DNA of 64,000 bases from Bacillus spizizenii TU-B-10 (GTDB lineage: Bacteria; Bacillota; Bacilli; Bacillales; Bacillaceae), in assembly GCF_000227465.1 (NCBI RefSeq), contig NC_016047.1, positions 3,266,857 to 3,330,856 on the forward strand. Reading direction: 5' to 3'. Position 1 is the first letter of the stretch. Each line of letters starts with the position of its first letter. Made by a program: the position numbers and the translations under genes. Positions 25,227 through 34,424 of this stretch are shown piece after piece. The notes beneath the pieces are model-generated. The model was not told the origin of the DNA, searched no databases, and worked only from the letters and a program-made list of their open reading frames with translations.

Positions 25227-26328
25227 AATACACAGCCTCTTCTGTCTCCGCATCGAAAAAGACGGCGTGATCCATTTTCACTGCCAGCTGGATCAGATCG
25301 CCTGCGGCGATTCGCGTGTTTCCGTCCAGGCGGACCGTGAGCCGCTCGCCCCCAGACGTGACATGTACAATTTGCTCTGATCCCAGATTTTCATTCACTT
25401 CCACCTTCGCTTTAAACACTGAATCAAACAGCTGATCATTTTCAGTCATATGTGTGATATGCTCCGGCCGGACGCCGGCAATCATCTGCTCGCCGGCATA
25501 TCCCTTTTCTTTAAGCCGCTTCGCTTTTTCTTCAGGAATATGAATCCGGATCGAAGGGTTTGTGAAAAACAGCTCGCCATGGTGCTCTTCAATGGCGCCT
25601 GTCAGAAAGTTCATTCCGGGAGAGCCGATGAAGCCTGCGACAAACAGATTTGCCGGGTAATGATAAATGTCATGAGGTTTCGCCACCTGCTGGATTTCCC
25701 CATCATTCATCACGACAATCCGATCGCCCATTGTCATCGCTTCGGTCTGGTCATGCGTGACATAAATGATGGTTGCCTCTAAACGCTGGTGCAGCTTGCT
25801 GATTTCTGTCCGCATCGTCACTCTCAGTTTTGCATCCAGATTGGAAAGCGGCTCGTCCATTAAAAAGACCTTCGGCTCCCTTACAATCGATCTGCCAAGC
25901 GCCACCCGTTGCCGCTGTCCGCCAGAGAGCGCCTTCGGTTTTCTCTTCAGCAAATGTTCAATCTCTAAAATTCTAGCTGCCGCATGAACCCGTTCAGCAA
26001 TTTCCTGTTTCGCCATCTTCCTAAGTTTTAATCCGAACGCCATATTATCAAATACCGTCATATGCGGATAAAGCGCATAGTTTTGGAATACCATCGCAAT
26101 ATCACGTTCTTTCGGCGGGAGATCATTGACCCGTTCCCCATCAATGAGGAGGTTTCCTTCAGAGATGCTTTCCAGCCCCGCCACCATACGCAGCGTTGTC
26201 GATTTTCCGCATCCTGACGGCCCCACCAGCACCAAAAGCTCCTTATCCTTTACATCTAAATCAAAGTCCTTCACCGTTAATTGGGAGTGATATGATTTTT
26301 TGACATGTTCAAATGATAATGCAGCCAT
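25225..26328 (-). CDS. yurJ: YurJ, sugar ABC transporter ATPase (MsmX-like)
   Basis: A 367-residue ABC ATPase of the MalK/UgpC/MsmX type. It has Walker [11 protein letters not shown] near residue 36, [14 protein letters not shown] near residue 134, Walker [15 protein letters not shown] and the H-loop YVTHD, followed by the C-terminal TOBE/regulatory domain (about residues 235-367). The frl transporter genes in this window lack an ATPase of their own, so YurJ, or the multitask ATPase MsmX, could energise FrlONM. It is divergent from frlR. Sequence alone cannot settle the partner. Confidence 0.9.
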   Translation of the reverse strand: MAALSFEHVKKSYHSQLTVKDFDLDVKDKELLVLVGPSGCGKSTTLRMVAGLESISEGNLLIDGERVNDLPPKERDIAMVFQNYALYPHMTVFDNMAFGLKLRKMAKQEIAERVHAAARILEIEHLLKRKPKALSGGQRQRVALGRSIVREPKVFLMDEPLSNLDAKLRVTMRTEISKLHQRLEATIIYVTHDQTEAMTMGDRIVVMNDGEIQQVAKPHDIYHYPANLFVAGFIGSPGMNFLTGAIEEHHGELFFTNPSIRIHIPEEKAKRLKEKGYAGEQMIAGVRPEHITHMTENDQLFDSVFKAKVEVNENLGSEQIVHVTSGGERLTVRLDGNTRIAAGDLIQLAVKMDHAVFFDAETEEAVY

Positions 26329-26450
26329 CAGAAATTCCCCCTATCTTTTAATCTGTTATTTCGTCACTGGAAACAACTTGGTCTTTCTGTTATTTTTAGA
26401 GTAATCGATTCCTATTTTTGCTATATTTCTAAAATAAAAAATGTAAATTT

Positions 26451-26470
26451 GTATTATAACGTCATAATAC
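26451..26470. promoter_or_regulatory. Candidate FrlR operator upstream of frlR
   Basis: GTATTATAACGTCATAATAC is a 20-bp near-perfect palindrome with arms GTATTAT/ATAATAC. It is followed at once by TATAAT-like sequence and the frlR ribosome binding site. Related AT-rich palindromes stand before frlB and frlO, so FrlR autoregulation and control of yurJ are likely. Confidence 0.6.
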
Positions 26471-26508
26471 ATTATAATATGAATAATAGCTTAAAAGGAG
26501 GCTACCCT

Positions 26509-27237
26509 TTGTTAAACAACGGAAGTTCTACACCTTTATACATTCAGCTAAAACAAATCATCACTGATGACATCAAAAAGGGCGTGTATTCCCCAACCGC
26601 CAAGCTGCCTACTGAAAACGAGCTTTGCAGCAAGTATAATGTCAGCCGCATTACCGTCAGGAAAGCCATTCTCGATTTAGTTGAAGAAGGCTATCTGATC
26701 CGGCAGCAAGGAAAGGGAACGTTCGTTAAAAGCCCTAAATTAAAACGAGAGCTGATTGCAGTAAACGGCTACTCGGAATTTATGGAATCAACCGGCAAAA
26801 AACCGAAGCATCAGGTGCTGTCCCATGAGATCATTCCGGCGGCAAAACCCATAGCCGAAAAGCTGCAAATCAATCCCGAGAGCCCTGTCGTTGAATTAAA
26901 ACGGATTTTATATAACGATGATCAGCCGCTCACCTTTGAAGTGACACATTATCCGCTGGATTTGTTTCCCAGCATTGATACCTTTATTGCTGACGGCGTA
27001 TCCATGCATGATATTTTACGACAGCAATACCAAGTTGTGCCCACACACAATACGAAGCTATTAAATGTTGTATATGCCCAGCAGGAGGAAAGCAAATACC
27101 TGGATTGCGATATAGGGGATGCACTATTTGAAATCGATAAAACGGCTTTTACATCAAACGACCAGCCAATCTACTGCTCATTGTTTTTGATGCACACAAA
27201 CCGTGTTACTTTTACCATCAACAGCCCCTACACATAA
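26509..27237 (+). CDS. frlR: FrlR, GntR/HutC-family repressor of the frl genes
   Basis: A 242-residue regulator. Residues ~5-70 form a GntR winged helix (STPLYIQLKQIITDDI, KLPTENELCSKYNVSRITVR). Residues ~85-240 form the UTRA effector domain of the HutC subfamily, which binds sugar-phosphate-like ligands. A TTG start 7 nt after AAAGGAGG is chosen; upstream ATGs lack a binding site. It is known to repress fructosamine utilisation genes. It is divergent from yurJ and convergent with frlD, the last gene of the operon it controls. Confidence 0.93.
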   Translation: MLNNGSSTPLYIQLKQIITDDIKKGVYSPTAKLPTENELCSKYNVSRITVRKAILDLVEEGYLIRQQGKGTFVKSPKLKRELIAVNGYSEFMESTGKKPKHQVLSHEIIPAAKPIAEKLQINPESPVVELKRILYNDDQPLTFEVTHYPLDLFPSIDTFIADGVSMHDILRQQYQVVPTHNTKLLNVVYAQQEESKYLDCDIGDALFEIDKTAFTSNDQPIYCSLFLMHTNRVTFTINSPYT

Positions 27238-27244
27238 CAGGCAT

Positions 27245-27281
27245 AAAAAACGAGACACTGCTTATAGTATTCTCGTTTTTT
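27245..27281. terminator. Bidirectional terminator between frlR and frlD
   Basis: AAAAAACGAGA and TCTCGTTTTTT form an 11-bp stem with a 15-base loop and T-runs on each strand. The frlD stop codon is inside the loop. Confidence 0.88.
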
Positions 27282-28116
27282 CACTGCTTCCCCCATCCTC
27301 CAAGCGAAAAGGATGGCCATAGCCGAAAGCCCCGTACACGCCGCATGTTTTTGCAGCCGTTTCCGCCGCTTTGCCCAAAGCATGCATTATGTCCTGCTTC
27401 TCGCAAAAAGCAGTCAAGAAACCCGCTATAAATGAATCTCCCGCTCCAAGTGTATCTATTATATCAGTTTCCACAATCGGCTGATGATAGATTCGGTCAC
27501 CCGCAGACAAGATCGCCCCTTGGCCCCCGCGGGTCATACATACGACTTTCGCTCCATACTTATGAGCTTTTTCAGCAAGCTCGCCGCACTCTGACTCACT
27601 CAAATCGCTGCCTGAAAAAAACGCATACGTCACATAAGGACAGACCTTCCTCAAATAATTATCCTCCCGATTGGTTGAAAAATCAAAGGAGACCGGGATC
27701 AGGCCGCACAGCTGCGGAAGATCGTTCTCAAGTCTGCTGTACACACTGGTATGCAGCAGATCATGCCCGCTGATAAAGGATACATCTTTCTCCTGAAACA
27801 CAAGACGGAGCCGGGACTGAATACCGCCTTTATTTGATCTGACAAAAATACGGTCCCCCTGTTCATCAAGGGTGACAATCGCCATTCCGTTTTCTCCGTG
27901 CGCCTGGCGAATATAATCCGCATTGACCTTCTCCAATTTCAATACGTTCAAAAGATGTGCCGCGGCTTCGTCATTGCCGACGATTCCGATATAGGAAGCC
28001 TCGTGCCCGAGCCGTTTGGCAAGCACTGCGACGTTTAAGGCATTTCCTCCCGGGTAGAACGTTTCTTGGTCCTGATAGTAATCTACAACGTTATCTCCAA
28101 CCGCAATCAATTTCAT
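27262..28116 (-). CDS. frlD: FrlD, fructosamine kinase (PfkB family)
   Basis: A 284-residue ribokinase/PfkB-family sugar kinase that phosphorylates fructosamines (Amadori products of amino acids) at C6. Motifs are the N-terminal GDNVVDYY, PGGNALNVAVLAKRLG near residue 22 and the ATP/anion-hole signature DTLGAGDSFIAGFLTAF near residue 224 with the catalytic aspartate. AAAGGAGG lies 8 nt before the ATG. It is last in frlBONMD; FrlB then splits its phosphorylated product. Confidence 0.95.
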   Translation of the reverse strand: MKLIAVGDNVVDYYQDQETFYPGGNALNVAVLAKRLGHEASYIGIVGNDEAAAHLLNVLKLEKVNADYIRQAHGENGMAIVTLDEQGDRIFVRSNKGGIQSRLRLVFQEKDVSFISGHDLLHTSVYSRLENDLPQLCGLIPVSFDFSTNREDNYLRKVCPYVTYAFFSGSDLSESECGELAEKAHKYGAKVVCMTRGGQGAILSAGDRIYHQPIVETDIIDTLGAGDSFIAGFLTAFCEKQDIMHALGKAAETAAKTCGVYGAFGYGHPFRLEDGGSSEKTRIL

Positions 28117-28129
28117 TGTGCTTCCTCCT

Positions 28130-29032
28130 TTATCCTTTTACACTTCCGCTTGCAATCCCGCGGACAAAATATTTCTGCATAAATAAAAATAGAATAATAA
28201 TCGGCGCAGCCGAAATCGTTAATCCCGCCAGCAGGACGCCCCAGTCTGTCTGCAGTGCGTCTCTGAACTGCATCAGCCCGGCTGGAATGGTCCGCAAATT
28301 CTCATCATCTATGAAAATAATCGCAAACATAAACTCATTCCACGTATGGTAAGCCGTCAAAATGCCGGATGTCACCAAAATCGGCATGCTCATTGGTAAG
28401 AAAATTCTGAAAAATACCCCGAAACTCGTACAGCCATCTAAATAAGCCGCCTCCTCCAATTCTTTGGAAATAGAGAGAAAATAAGAGCGGATCAAAATGA
28501 TGGTGAACGGGATCCGGTAAGCAGCATACGGCAGGATTAACGCCCAATACGTATTGTAAAGGCCCAGCGACTGAATAATAGAATAAAGCGGCACAAGACT
28601 GACCTGCGGCGTCAGCATCAAACCGCCAAGACAAAGCACCAAAAAGAATCCTTTTCCTTTAAACTCAAACCGGGAAAGGCCGTACGCCGCCCATGCACTG
28701 ATAAAGACGGTGATCACACACGTAAGCGACGTGACGATGACACTGTTCATAAAATAAGAAGAAATCCCCTGATTCCAGGCGGACACAAAATTTTCCGGAT
28801 GCCACGAAGACGGCAGCGACCAGCTATGTTCAAAAATATCGTCCGAGTTTTTAAAGGCGCTCATCACCATCCATAGAAGCGGATAGGCGATCGCAATCAG
28901 ATAAAGAAACAGAAAAACCCACACAGACGTTTCTCCGATGTACCATTTTCGTCTAGGCTTTCTTTTCATCTCAATGTGCCGGTCAGGCACAGGCTCCAAT
29001 CTGAACGAATCTGTCTTCTTCTGAGGCAGCAT
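28130..29032 (-). CDS. frlM: FrlM, fructosamine ABC transporter permease
   Basis: A 300-residue MalG-type permease with six transmembrane segments. The cytoplasmic EAA loop is EEAAYLDGCTSFGVFFRIFLPM near residue 205, which docks the ATPase. The long N-terminal tail is hydrophilic. It pairs with FrlN, whose stop is three bases upstream of its start, and with the binding protein FrlO. No ATPase is encoded in the operon. Confidence 0.94.
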   Translation of the reverse strand: MLPQKKTDSFRLEPVPDRHIEMKRKPRRKWYIGETSVWVFLFLYLIAIAYPLLWMVMSAFKNSDDIFEHSWSLPSSWHPENFVSAWNQGISSYFMNSVIVTSLTCVITVFISAWAAYGLSRFEFKGKGFFLVLCLGGLMLTPQVSLVPLYSIIQSLGLYNTYWALILPYAAYRIPFTIILIRSYFLSISKELEEAAYLDGCTSFGVFFRIFLPMSMPILVTSGILTAYHTWNEFMFAIIFIDDENLRTIPAGLMQFRDALQTDWGVLLAGLTISAAPIIILFLFMQKYFVRGIASGSVKG

Positions 29033-29035
29033 CTG

Positions 29036-29914
29036 TTACTCCTCCTTTCCGGTTTTAAAGAACTTCATTTGCATGAGCGACAATGCGAGCGTAATGATTA
29101 ACACAACGGTGGCTATCGCTGAGGCATAGCCCATCATATCCTTTGTAAAGGCGCTTTTATATAAAAACGTGCTTAAAACTTCTGAAGCGTTTCCCGGCCC
29201 GCCGCCTGTCAATATGTACGGTTCATTAAATACCGTAAAGGCGCCGGTCAGCGTCATGACCACCGCAACAAAAGACATCTCTTTCGTCTGGGGAACGGTA
29301 ATATGAAAAAACTGCTGAATTTTCCCCGCGCCGTCAAGCCGGGCCGCTTCATACAGTTCATCCGGTATTTTTTGAATCGACACAATGTACAGCATCGCAA
29401 TATAACCGACAGATTGCCATTGAGACACAAAAATAACAGAAAGCATAGCCGTGCTGTCCTCCCCAAGCCAGGCTCTCGTCAGCTGATCAAGACCGACCGC
29501 CTGAAGCAACTGATTCAAAAGCCCCGTCTCAGGGTTGTAAATAAAATCAAACAAAAGCGCGATCACCGTCATTGAGATGACAACCGGCAAAAAGAAAACA
29601 GTACGAAAAAACGGCGACCATTTTCTGACCAGCTTATCCTCAAGCACCGCCGCCAAAATCAAACCGCCAAATACCTGGCATACAATTGAGATCACTGCGT
29701 AAAGCACATTATTGGTAAGTGCCTGATAGAAGACAGGATCATGAAATAATTCAACATAGTTTTTCAATCCGATAAACGTTTTTTCCGGAGAAAAAGAGCT
29801 CCACTGAAACAGGCTGAGGAAGACATTCTCAAAAATCGGGATATAAACAAAAAGTAAAAAAACGAGAGCGGGCACCAAAAACAAATAGGGGATTATTTTA
29901 TTCTGATTGACCAA
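29036..29914 (-). CDS. frlN: FrlN, fructosamine ABC transporter permease
   Basis: A 292-residue MalF-type permease with six transmembrane segments. The EAA loop is YEAARLDGAGKIQQFFHITVP near residue 205. The TTG start behind GGAGATGAG is preferred: the upstream ATG of the open frame lies inside the hairpin that separates frlO from frlN. It forms the membrane channel with FrlM for import of fructosamines captured by FrlO. Confidence 0.93.
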   Translation of the reverse strand: MVNQNKIIPYLFLVPALVFLLFVYIPIFENVFLSLFQWSSFSPEKTFIGLKNYVELFHDPVFYQALTNNVLYAVISIVCQVFGGLILAAVLEDKLVRKWSPFFRTVFFLPVVISMTVIALLFDFIYNPETGLLNQLLQAVGLDQLTRAWLGEDSTAMLSVIFVSQWQSVGYIAMLYIVSIQKIPDELYEAARLDGAGKIQQFFHITVPQTKEMSFVAVVMTLTGAFTVFNEPYILTGGGPGNASEVLSTFLYKSAFTKDMMGYASAIATVVLIITLALSLMQMKFFKTGKEE

Positions 29915-29933
29915 GGATATCTCATCTCCTTTA

Positions 29934-29965
29934 TAAAAAGAAAAGGTGCGAAGTTTCACCTTTTC
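29934..29965 (-). terminator. Intercistronic hairpin between frlO and frlN
   Basis: GAAAAGGTG and CACCTTTTC form a 9-bp stem followed on the minus strand by CTTTTT. It has the form of an attenuating terminator or an mRNA-stabilising stem. Placed after the binding-protein gene, it would give more FrlO than permease, as in many sugar ABC operons. Confidence 0.75.
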
Positions 29966-29971
29966 TTTGAT

Positions 29972-31240
29972 TTATTCAGCTGACGCTCTCACTTGCTTCG
30001 CTGCTTTTTGAACAGCTTTCATCACCTGCTCCGGTGTCATGTCGCCGCCAAGCATTTGCTGGACGCTCGTTAAGTACGCATCTGCGATTTCAACATCGAC
30101 ATCCATATCAAACCATGGAACCATTGATTTGGCATCAACAATTTGCTGAACCGCTTCACGCTGAATGGCTGTAGAATTTTCTTCGGTAGCCGTTCCTTGC
30201 ACCGCGCTGTATTTCCCGACATCTTTGACGAGCTTTTCACCCATTTTTTTCGACGTCAGAAACTGCAAAAATTCCATCGCTTCCTTCGGATGTTTTGTTT
30301 TTGAGGCAATCATGAACCCTTCCGGCGCTCCCGTTAACGCTTCTGATGATCCTTTTTGCCCGCTGATTTCAGGGAATGGGAACATCCCCAGATTCACCGG
30401 TTCAACCAGCTTGATTTCCGCTGTTTCTGCATATATCATCGCCGACTTTCCGCTCTTAAATTGCTGTCTTACATATTCGTGGTCGACGGAGTTTACATGT
30501 TTATTGAAGTAAGGCATCAGCTCCTGAAGCTTTTCAAGTGCTTTTACATAGCCTTCATCAGTAAATTCACCCGTTTTGGCGTTATAGTCCTTTTCCCGTG
30601 TTTTTTCATCGACCATCCGCTGATTGAGCGTGCCGATATAGTGCGAGATTGTCCAAGTCGCCTTTGTTCCAAAGCTAATTGGTGTGTAGCCATTTTCTTT
30701 CAGCTTCTTTGACACATCGATTAATTCATCCCATGTCTTCGGAGGATCAAGGTTCAGCTTTTTAAAAATGTCTTTATTATAAAAGAATGATTTAGCGTCC
30801 ATTTGCCATGGCACGCCATATTGCTTGTTTTCATAAGTAAATGGTGTAACTTGCGATTGAACGAGCTGTGATGACCAATCTGTATCACTTTCGTAGTAGG
30901 ACGAAAGATCAAGTGCCTTATTGCCTCTGATGAATTTAAAAGCAAACTCGTCACTCCAAGAGAAGTAAATGTCAGGAGGGCTGGTGGTTCCCAGCATGAC
31001 CTTAATTTTATCTTTATAAGAGTCATTCAAAACGGCTTCAATTTGAATGTCGATATCCGGATGTTCTTTTTCAAATTCCTTAACAACCTCTTCAAAATAA
31101 CTTTTTTCCGGCTCCTTCGGCCATCTGTGGAAAAATTTCAATGTCACCTTTCCGTCTGATGAACTGCCCTGACTCGAACAGCCCGCAATGGTGAGCATAC
31201 TGACAGCTGCAATGATCAAAAACAACAACATTTTCTTCAA
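29972..31240 (-). CDS. frlO: FrlO, fructosamine-binding lipoprotein
   Basis: A 422-residue extracellular solute-binding protein (family 1). The lipoprotein signal peptide ends in the lipobox TIAGC near residue 20, so the protein is anchored outside the membrane. Typical family stretches are [19 protein letters not shown] at the start of the mature part and [21 protein letters not shown] near residue 310. A TTG start 8 nt after GGAGG is used. A 38-bp perfect palindrome sits 20 bp upstream of the start, inside the frlB-frlO spacer. Confidence 0.94.
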   Translation of the reverse strand: MKKMLLFLIIAAVSMLTIAGCSSQGSSSDGKVTLKFFHRWPKEPEKSYFEEVVKEFEKEHPDIDIQIEAVLNDSYKDKIKVMLGTTSPPDIYFSWSDEFAFKFIRGNKALDLSSYYESDTDWSSQLVQSQVTPFTYENKQYGVPWQMDAKSFFYNKDIFKKLNLDPPKTWDELIDVSKKLKENGYTPISFGTKATWTISHYIGTLNQRMVDEKTREKDYNAKTGEFTDEGYVKALEKLQELMPYFNKHVNSVDHEYVRQQFKSGKSAMIYAETAEIKLVEPVNLGMFPFPEISGQKGSSEALTGAPEGFMIASKTKHPKEAMEFLQFLTSKKMGEKLVKDVGKYSAVQGTATEENSTAIQREAVQQIVDAKSMVPWFDMDVDVEIADAYLTSVQQMLGGDMTPEQVMKAVQKAAKQVRASAE

Positions 31241-31259
31241 AGGGTTGGCCTCCTCTGGA

Positions 31260-31297
31260 CATTAGACTATAATGTTATATAACATTATAGTCTAATG
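31260..31297. promoter_or_regulatory. 38-bp perfect palindrome upstream of frlO (probable FrlR operator)
   Basis: The half-site CATTAGACTATAATGTTAT is followed directly by its exact reverse complement with no spacer. Its core AATGTTATATAACATT resembles the repeats before frlB and frlR. It lies between frlB and frlO, so a second, internally regulated promoter at frlO is likely. In RNA it would also form a 19-bp stem. FrlR as the binder is inference from position and symmetry. Confidence 0.8.
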
Positions 31298-31320
31298 CAT
31301 AATGGTTCCTCAGTTTCAGA

Positions 31321-32307
31321 TCAATACTCAACTTTCCACATGTATCTTCTATGAGATAAAGGATGATTTCTCGCCTCTGCCAGCTCATCCGCATAGCTTC
31401 TCAGTACACGGTTGAGAACGAGCGGAGCAAGGTAGCCTTTAACTGAATCGTCAATTGCAGTGAAGTCGTAAGATGCGGCATCAAGCACTGTGAGCTTTTT
31501 GCCATACTTTTTCGAGAAGGTAAGCGCCCGCTCTTCAAGAGGTCTAGTTTCATCTAAACCGAGCAGGATGATAAACGGCACGGATTCATCAATAATTTCA
31601 AACGGTCCGTGAAAATATTCTCCGGCATGAATGGCGTGGGAATGAATCCATTGCATTTCCATGAGAATGCAGATGCTGTAGGAGTAAGCGACACCGTAGT
31701 TTGCACCGCTTGCCATTGTATAAATAATGCTTTCTTTTTCATGAGCTTTTGCGAATTGCTGTGCGTTGTCAGCTTCCTGCTTAAGGGCTTCTTCATACAC
31801 AGCCTGCAATTGATCTAAACCTTCAATTGCTTGTTCAAATTTCGTATTGTTTTCTAATACTTGCAGGGTGCCGAAAACGATTTGATACAGAACGCCATAG
31901 TTCGTATTGATCGCAAGCGCCTCGTCACCCCAATCGTACTGGGCAACATATTGTGCTTCCTGCGCTAAAGGAGACTCTGGTTTATACGTCATCGCAATCG
32001 TAAGTGCGCCTTTGCCCCTTGCAAACGCAGCGGCTTTGACTGTTTCCGGGGTATTTCCCGAATGCGAGCACAAAATAACAAGAGACTTTTCACCAAGCTG
32101 AACAGGGTTGCGCTGAATAAATTCATTAGAGCTGTAAAGGTCGGAGTTGATTGATTTTGACTCCCTGTCAAACACATATTTACTCGGATACATAATGGCC
32201 GAAGACCCTCCGCATGCGACAAAGAATACATGGTCAATGGTTTTCCCTTTCAAATCCTGCAAGAAAGCTTGAACCTCACGATTTACTTTTACTGTGGCCT
32301 GACTCAA
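31321..32307 (-). CDS. frlB: FrlB, fructosamine-6-phosphate deglycase
   Basis: A 328-residue protein with tandem SIS (sugar isomerase) domains, related to the isomerase half of GlmS. The sugar-phosphate motifs are VACGGSSAIMYPSKY near residue 30, CSHSGNTPETV near residue 81, and HAIHAGEYFHGPFEI near residue 225. It splits fructosamine 6-phosphates into glucose 6-phosphate and an amino acid. The TTG start is preferred, with TGAGGAG 8 nt upstream; a GTG three codons earlier abuts that site. It is the first gene of frlBONMD. Confidence 0.94.
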   Translation of the reverse strand: MSQATVKVNREVQAFLQDLKGKTIDHVFFVACGGSSAIMYPSKYVFDRESKSINSDLYSSNEFIQRNPVQLGEKSLVILCSHSGNTPETVKAAAFARGKGALTIAMTYKPESPLAQEAQYVAQYDWGDEALAINTNYGVLYQIVFGTLQVLENNTKFEQAIEGLDQLQAVYEEALKQEADNAQQFAKAHEKESIIYTMASGANYGVAYSYSICILMEMQWIHSHAIHAGEYFHGPFEIIDESVPFIILLGLDETRPLEERALTFSKKYGKKLTVLDAASYDFTAIDDSVKGYLAPLVLNRVLRSYADELAEARNHPLSHRRYMWKVEY

Positions 32308-32328
32308 ATCCTTCACTCCTCATTTTTA

Positions 32329-32346
32329 TTATATAACGTTATATAA
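32329..32346. promoter_or_regulatory. Palindromic operator before frlB
   Basis: TTATATAACGTTATATAA is a perfect 18-bp palindrome. It is followed by a second imperfect unit, TAACATTATATATTGTTA. The pair lies 20-50 bp upstream of frlB and shares the TTATATAA core with the frlO palindrome, fitting FrlR repression of the main frl promoter. Confidence 0.7.
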
Positions 32347-32460
32347 CATTATATATTGTTATATTAAAGTCCGGAGCTAGGATTGTCAATATTATTTTCT
32401 GAAATTTCTCAATAATTTACTCAGATGATAGTCAAAGGTCTATCTGCGGAAAAATGCCCA

Positions 32461-32495
32461 AATCAAAAGCCAGAACTTTACATAAGCTCTGGCTT
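32461..32495 (-). terminator. Terminator after yurQ
   Basis: AAGCCAGA and TCTGGCTT form an 8-bp stem; on the minus strand TTTTGATTT follows. It lies between yurQ and the frl operon promoter. Confidence 0.8.
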
Positions 32496-32521
32496 CGCTG
32501 TTCAATCCGCAGACTGACTTC

Positions 32522-32896
32522 TTATTTAAAAAATACCTTGTCTATATTGTACTTCGAGTGCTGTGTATTGATGATATATGTTTCGTAAATTTCTCTTTCC
32601 ATTGGATCTTCAACTACACATACTTCAATTTTATATACTTCGTCTCTGTGATGTTTGATCGGTGAGACAGTATCTTCAAAATGCTTCTTAATTCTCTGTC
32701 TTAACTTTCTAGCTTTACCGACAAACAGCAGCTCGTCATGAATGTTATAAAACATGAAGATGCCGCCTTTATCCCTTGGTATCTGGTGAAAGTCGATGAA
32801 TCCGTAAATCGCCTTTATTTTCGGCTCGTTATCATTAGCTGACTGCTGTCGTTCGGTGATGGTGACATTCGGTGCAGGTATATCAATTTTTATCAA
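32522..32896 (-). CDS. yurQ: YurQ, GIY-YIG domain protein
   Basis: A 124-residue protein with a UvrC-like GIY-YIG nuclease domain: the GIFMFYNIHDELLFVGKA stretch near residue 43 corresponds to the GIY...YIG strands, followed by KLRQRIKKHF with the catalytic arginine. The C-terminal glutamate-containing helix (REIYETYIINT) is also present. It starts at a TTG whose AGAGG is rather far (13 nt), so the start is uncertain. It is monocistronic with its own terminator. Whether it cuts DNA is unknown. Confidence 0.8.
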   Translation of the reverse strand: MIKIDIPAPNVTITERQQSANDNEPKIKAIYGFIDFHQIPRDKGGIFMFYNIHDELLFVGKARKLRQRIKKHFEDTVSPIKHHRDEVYKIEVCVVEDPMEREIYETYIINTQHSKYNIDKVFFK

Positions 32897-32991
32897 AATC
32901 AGTTCACGTCCTCTTTTTCATTAAAGGTAAATGCTAACACAGACAGAAAAGAAAAGCTAGAACAGCTTTACTATATTTGTTTGTTATGCTT

Positions 32992-34116
32992 TTACTTATT
33001 ATGCAACGCTCCGGCTAGATCATAAGGGCTAAGGTCGATTTCTGTCTGTTTTCCGAGAACTAGCTTTGCGAGCTCTGATCCCAAGAACGGCCCCATCGTT
33101 AATCCCGAAGCGCCTAAACCGTTAGCGGCAAAAAGGCCTTGAACGTCCGGTACAGCGCCAACAACCGGCAAAAACCCTGGTGTAAACGGCCTGAAGCCCA
33201 CTCTTGTTTCAATGGCAGCAGCATCAGCAAGACCCGGTGCTGACGCTAGCGCTTTACTCAATACTTCGTGCTGTCCTCCGGCTGTCACACGCAGATCATC
33301 TAGATCGGCATCGTTTTCGTGTGTGGCGCCAGCTACAATTCTGCCGTTATCAAACGAAAGAATGTACTGATCGTTCGGCGGCATCACAACCGGCCACGAT
33401 CCTGTATCCGGTTTCGTCATTTCAAAATGCATAATCTGCGCTTTCTGAAAGGACACTTGAAAATGAATGCCAAGAGGTTTCATGACCTCATTGGCCCATG
33501 CCCCCGCTGTCACAATTACCGCGTCAGCCGTAAACTGCTGTGTGTCTATTTGTACACCGGTGACCGTTCCATTTTCAAAAAGCAAGGACGCATTTCCTTT
33601 GATGATCTTTGCGCCGCGTTTCTCTGCAGCGCTTAAAAGGGACCCGCACAGCGCTCTTCCGTTCACACGGGCGGCACCGCTGATATGAACTGATTCATAA
33701 CCGTCAGCTAAAATCGGAAACAGCTTTTTCGTTTCACTTGCGGACAAGCGGGTAATGTCGCCGATCTCCGGCGCATCCTCCCGTCTCTTATACGCCCGCT
33801 CCTCCATCTTATCAAGCTTTGCCGCATCAGTATGAATGCTGATGGCACCGACACGCTTATATCCTGTATCCGTTTCTCCGTCTTCTTCCAATTGATGGAT
33901 TAAATCCGTATAGTACCGTGCTCCTCCCTTAGCAAGCTGATACCAATCCTGATTGCGGCGCTGCGAAAGCCAAGGACAGACGATCCCTGCTGCCGCATCA
34001 GTCGCTTGACCAGGTTCCTTCCGGTCAATCACCATGACCCGGGCACCCAATTTGACAAGATGATAAGCCGTCGACGCACCAAGAATCCCTGCACCGACGA
34101 TGATGTACGATTTCAT
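32992..34116 (-). CDS. yurR: YurR, FAD-dependent amino-acid oxidase/dehydrogenase-like protein
   Basis: A 374-residue member of the DadA/glycine oxidase (DAO) family. The N-terminal dinucleotide fold YIIVGAGILGASTAYHLVKLG and the IDRKEPGQATDAAAGI loop bind FAD; VGFRPFTPGFLPVVGAV and GLFAANGLGASGLTMGP near the C-terminus complete the family pattern. The ATG is chosen over a TTG two codons upstream because AAGGTG is 7 nt before it. Substrate is not evident; a D-amino acid or secondary amine is typical for relatives. Confidence 0.88.
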   Translation of the reverse strand: MKSYIIVGAGILGASTAYHLVKLGARVMVIDRKEPGQATDAAAGIVCPWLSQRRNQDWYQLAKGGARYYTDLIHQLEEDGETDTGYKRVGAISIHTDAAKLDKMEERAYKRREDAPEIGDITRLSASETKKLFPILADGYESVHISGAARVNGRALCGSLLSAAEKRGAKIIKGNASLLFENGTVTGVQIDTQQFTADAVIVTAGAWANEVMKPLGIHFQVSFQKAQIMHFEMTKPDTGSWPVVMPPNDQYILSFDNGRIVAGATHENDADLDDLRVTAGGQHEVLSKALASAPGLADAAAIETRVGFRPFTPGFLPVVGAVPDVQGLFAANGLGASGLTMGPFLGSELAKLVLGKQTEIDLSPYDLAGALHNK

Positions 34117-34274
34117 ATGCAAACACCTTTTCTTTTATAATGTCTATTCATTTTACCAAATAGAGTGCTTCCCTTCGACCTTTAGCCCCAATGTGAAAAA
34201 ACCGCGAAGTTCGTCCAATCTCTTCACTCTCCTATCGAATATCCTATCACTATCAATAGAGAAAGGATGATACC

Positions 34275-34424
34275 ATGAGCGAAAATCGTCATGAAAATGA
34301 AGAAAACCAAAAGCGCAATGTATCAGTTGCTAAAGTTGAAAACAGCGGCAATGCAAAAGTCGTAGTCAACGTGAATACAGATCAGGATCAGGCACAGGCA
34401 CAGTCTCAAGACGGAGAAGAGTAA
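34275..34424 (+). CDS. sspG: SspG, small acid-soluble spore protein G
   Basis: A 49-residue hydrophilic peptide, MSENRHENEENQKRNVSVAK then a NSGNAKVVVNVNTDQDQAQA core and an acidic end. I recognise it as SspG, a minor small acid-soluble spore protein made late in sporulation. GAAAGGATG precedes the ATG. Its stop overlaps the next start (TAATG), so yurS is co-translated. The upstream spacer has no clear sigma-A promoter, in line with sporulation control. Confidence 0.85.
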   Translation: MSENRHENEENQKRNVSVAKVENSGNAKVVVNVNTDQDQAQAQSQDGEE

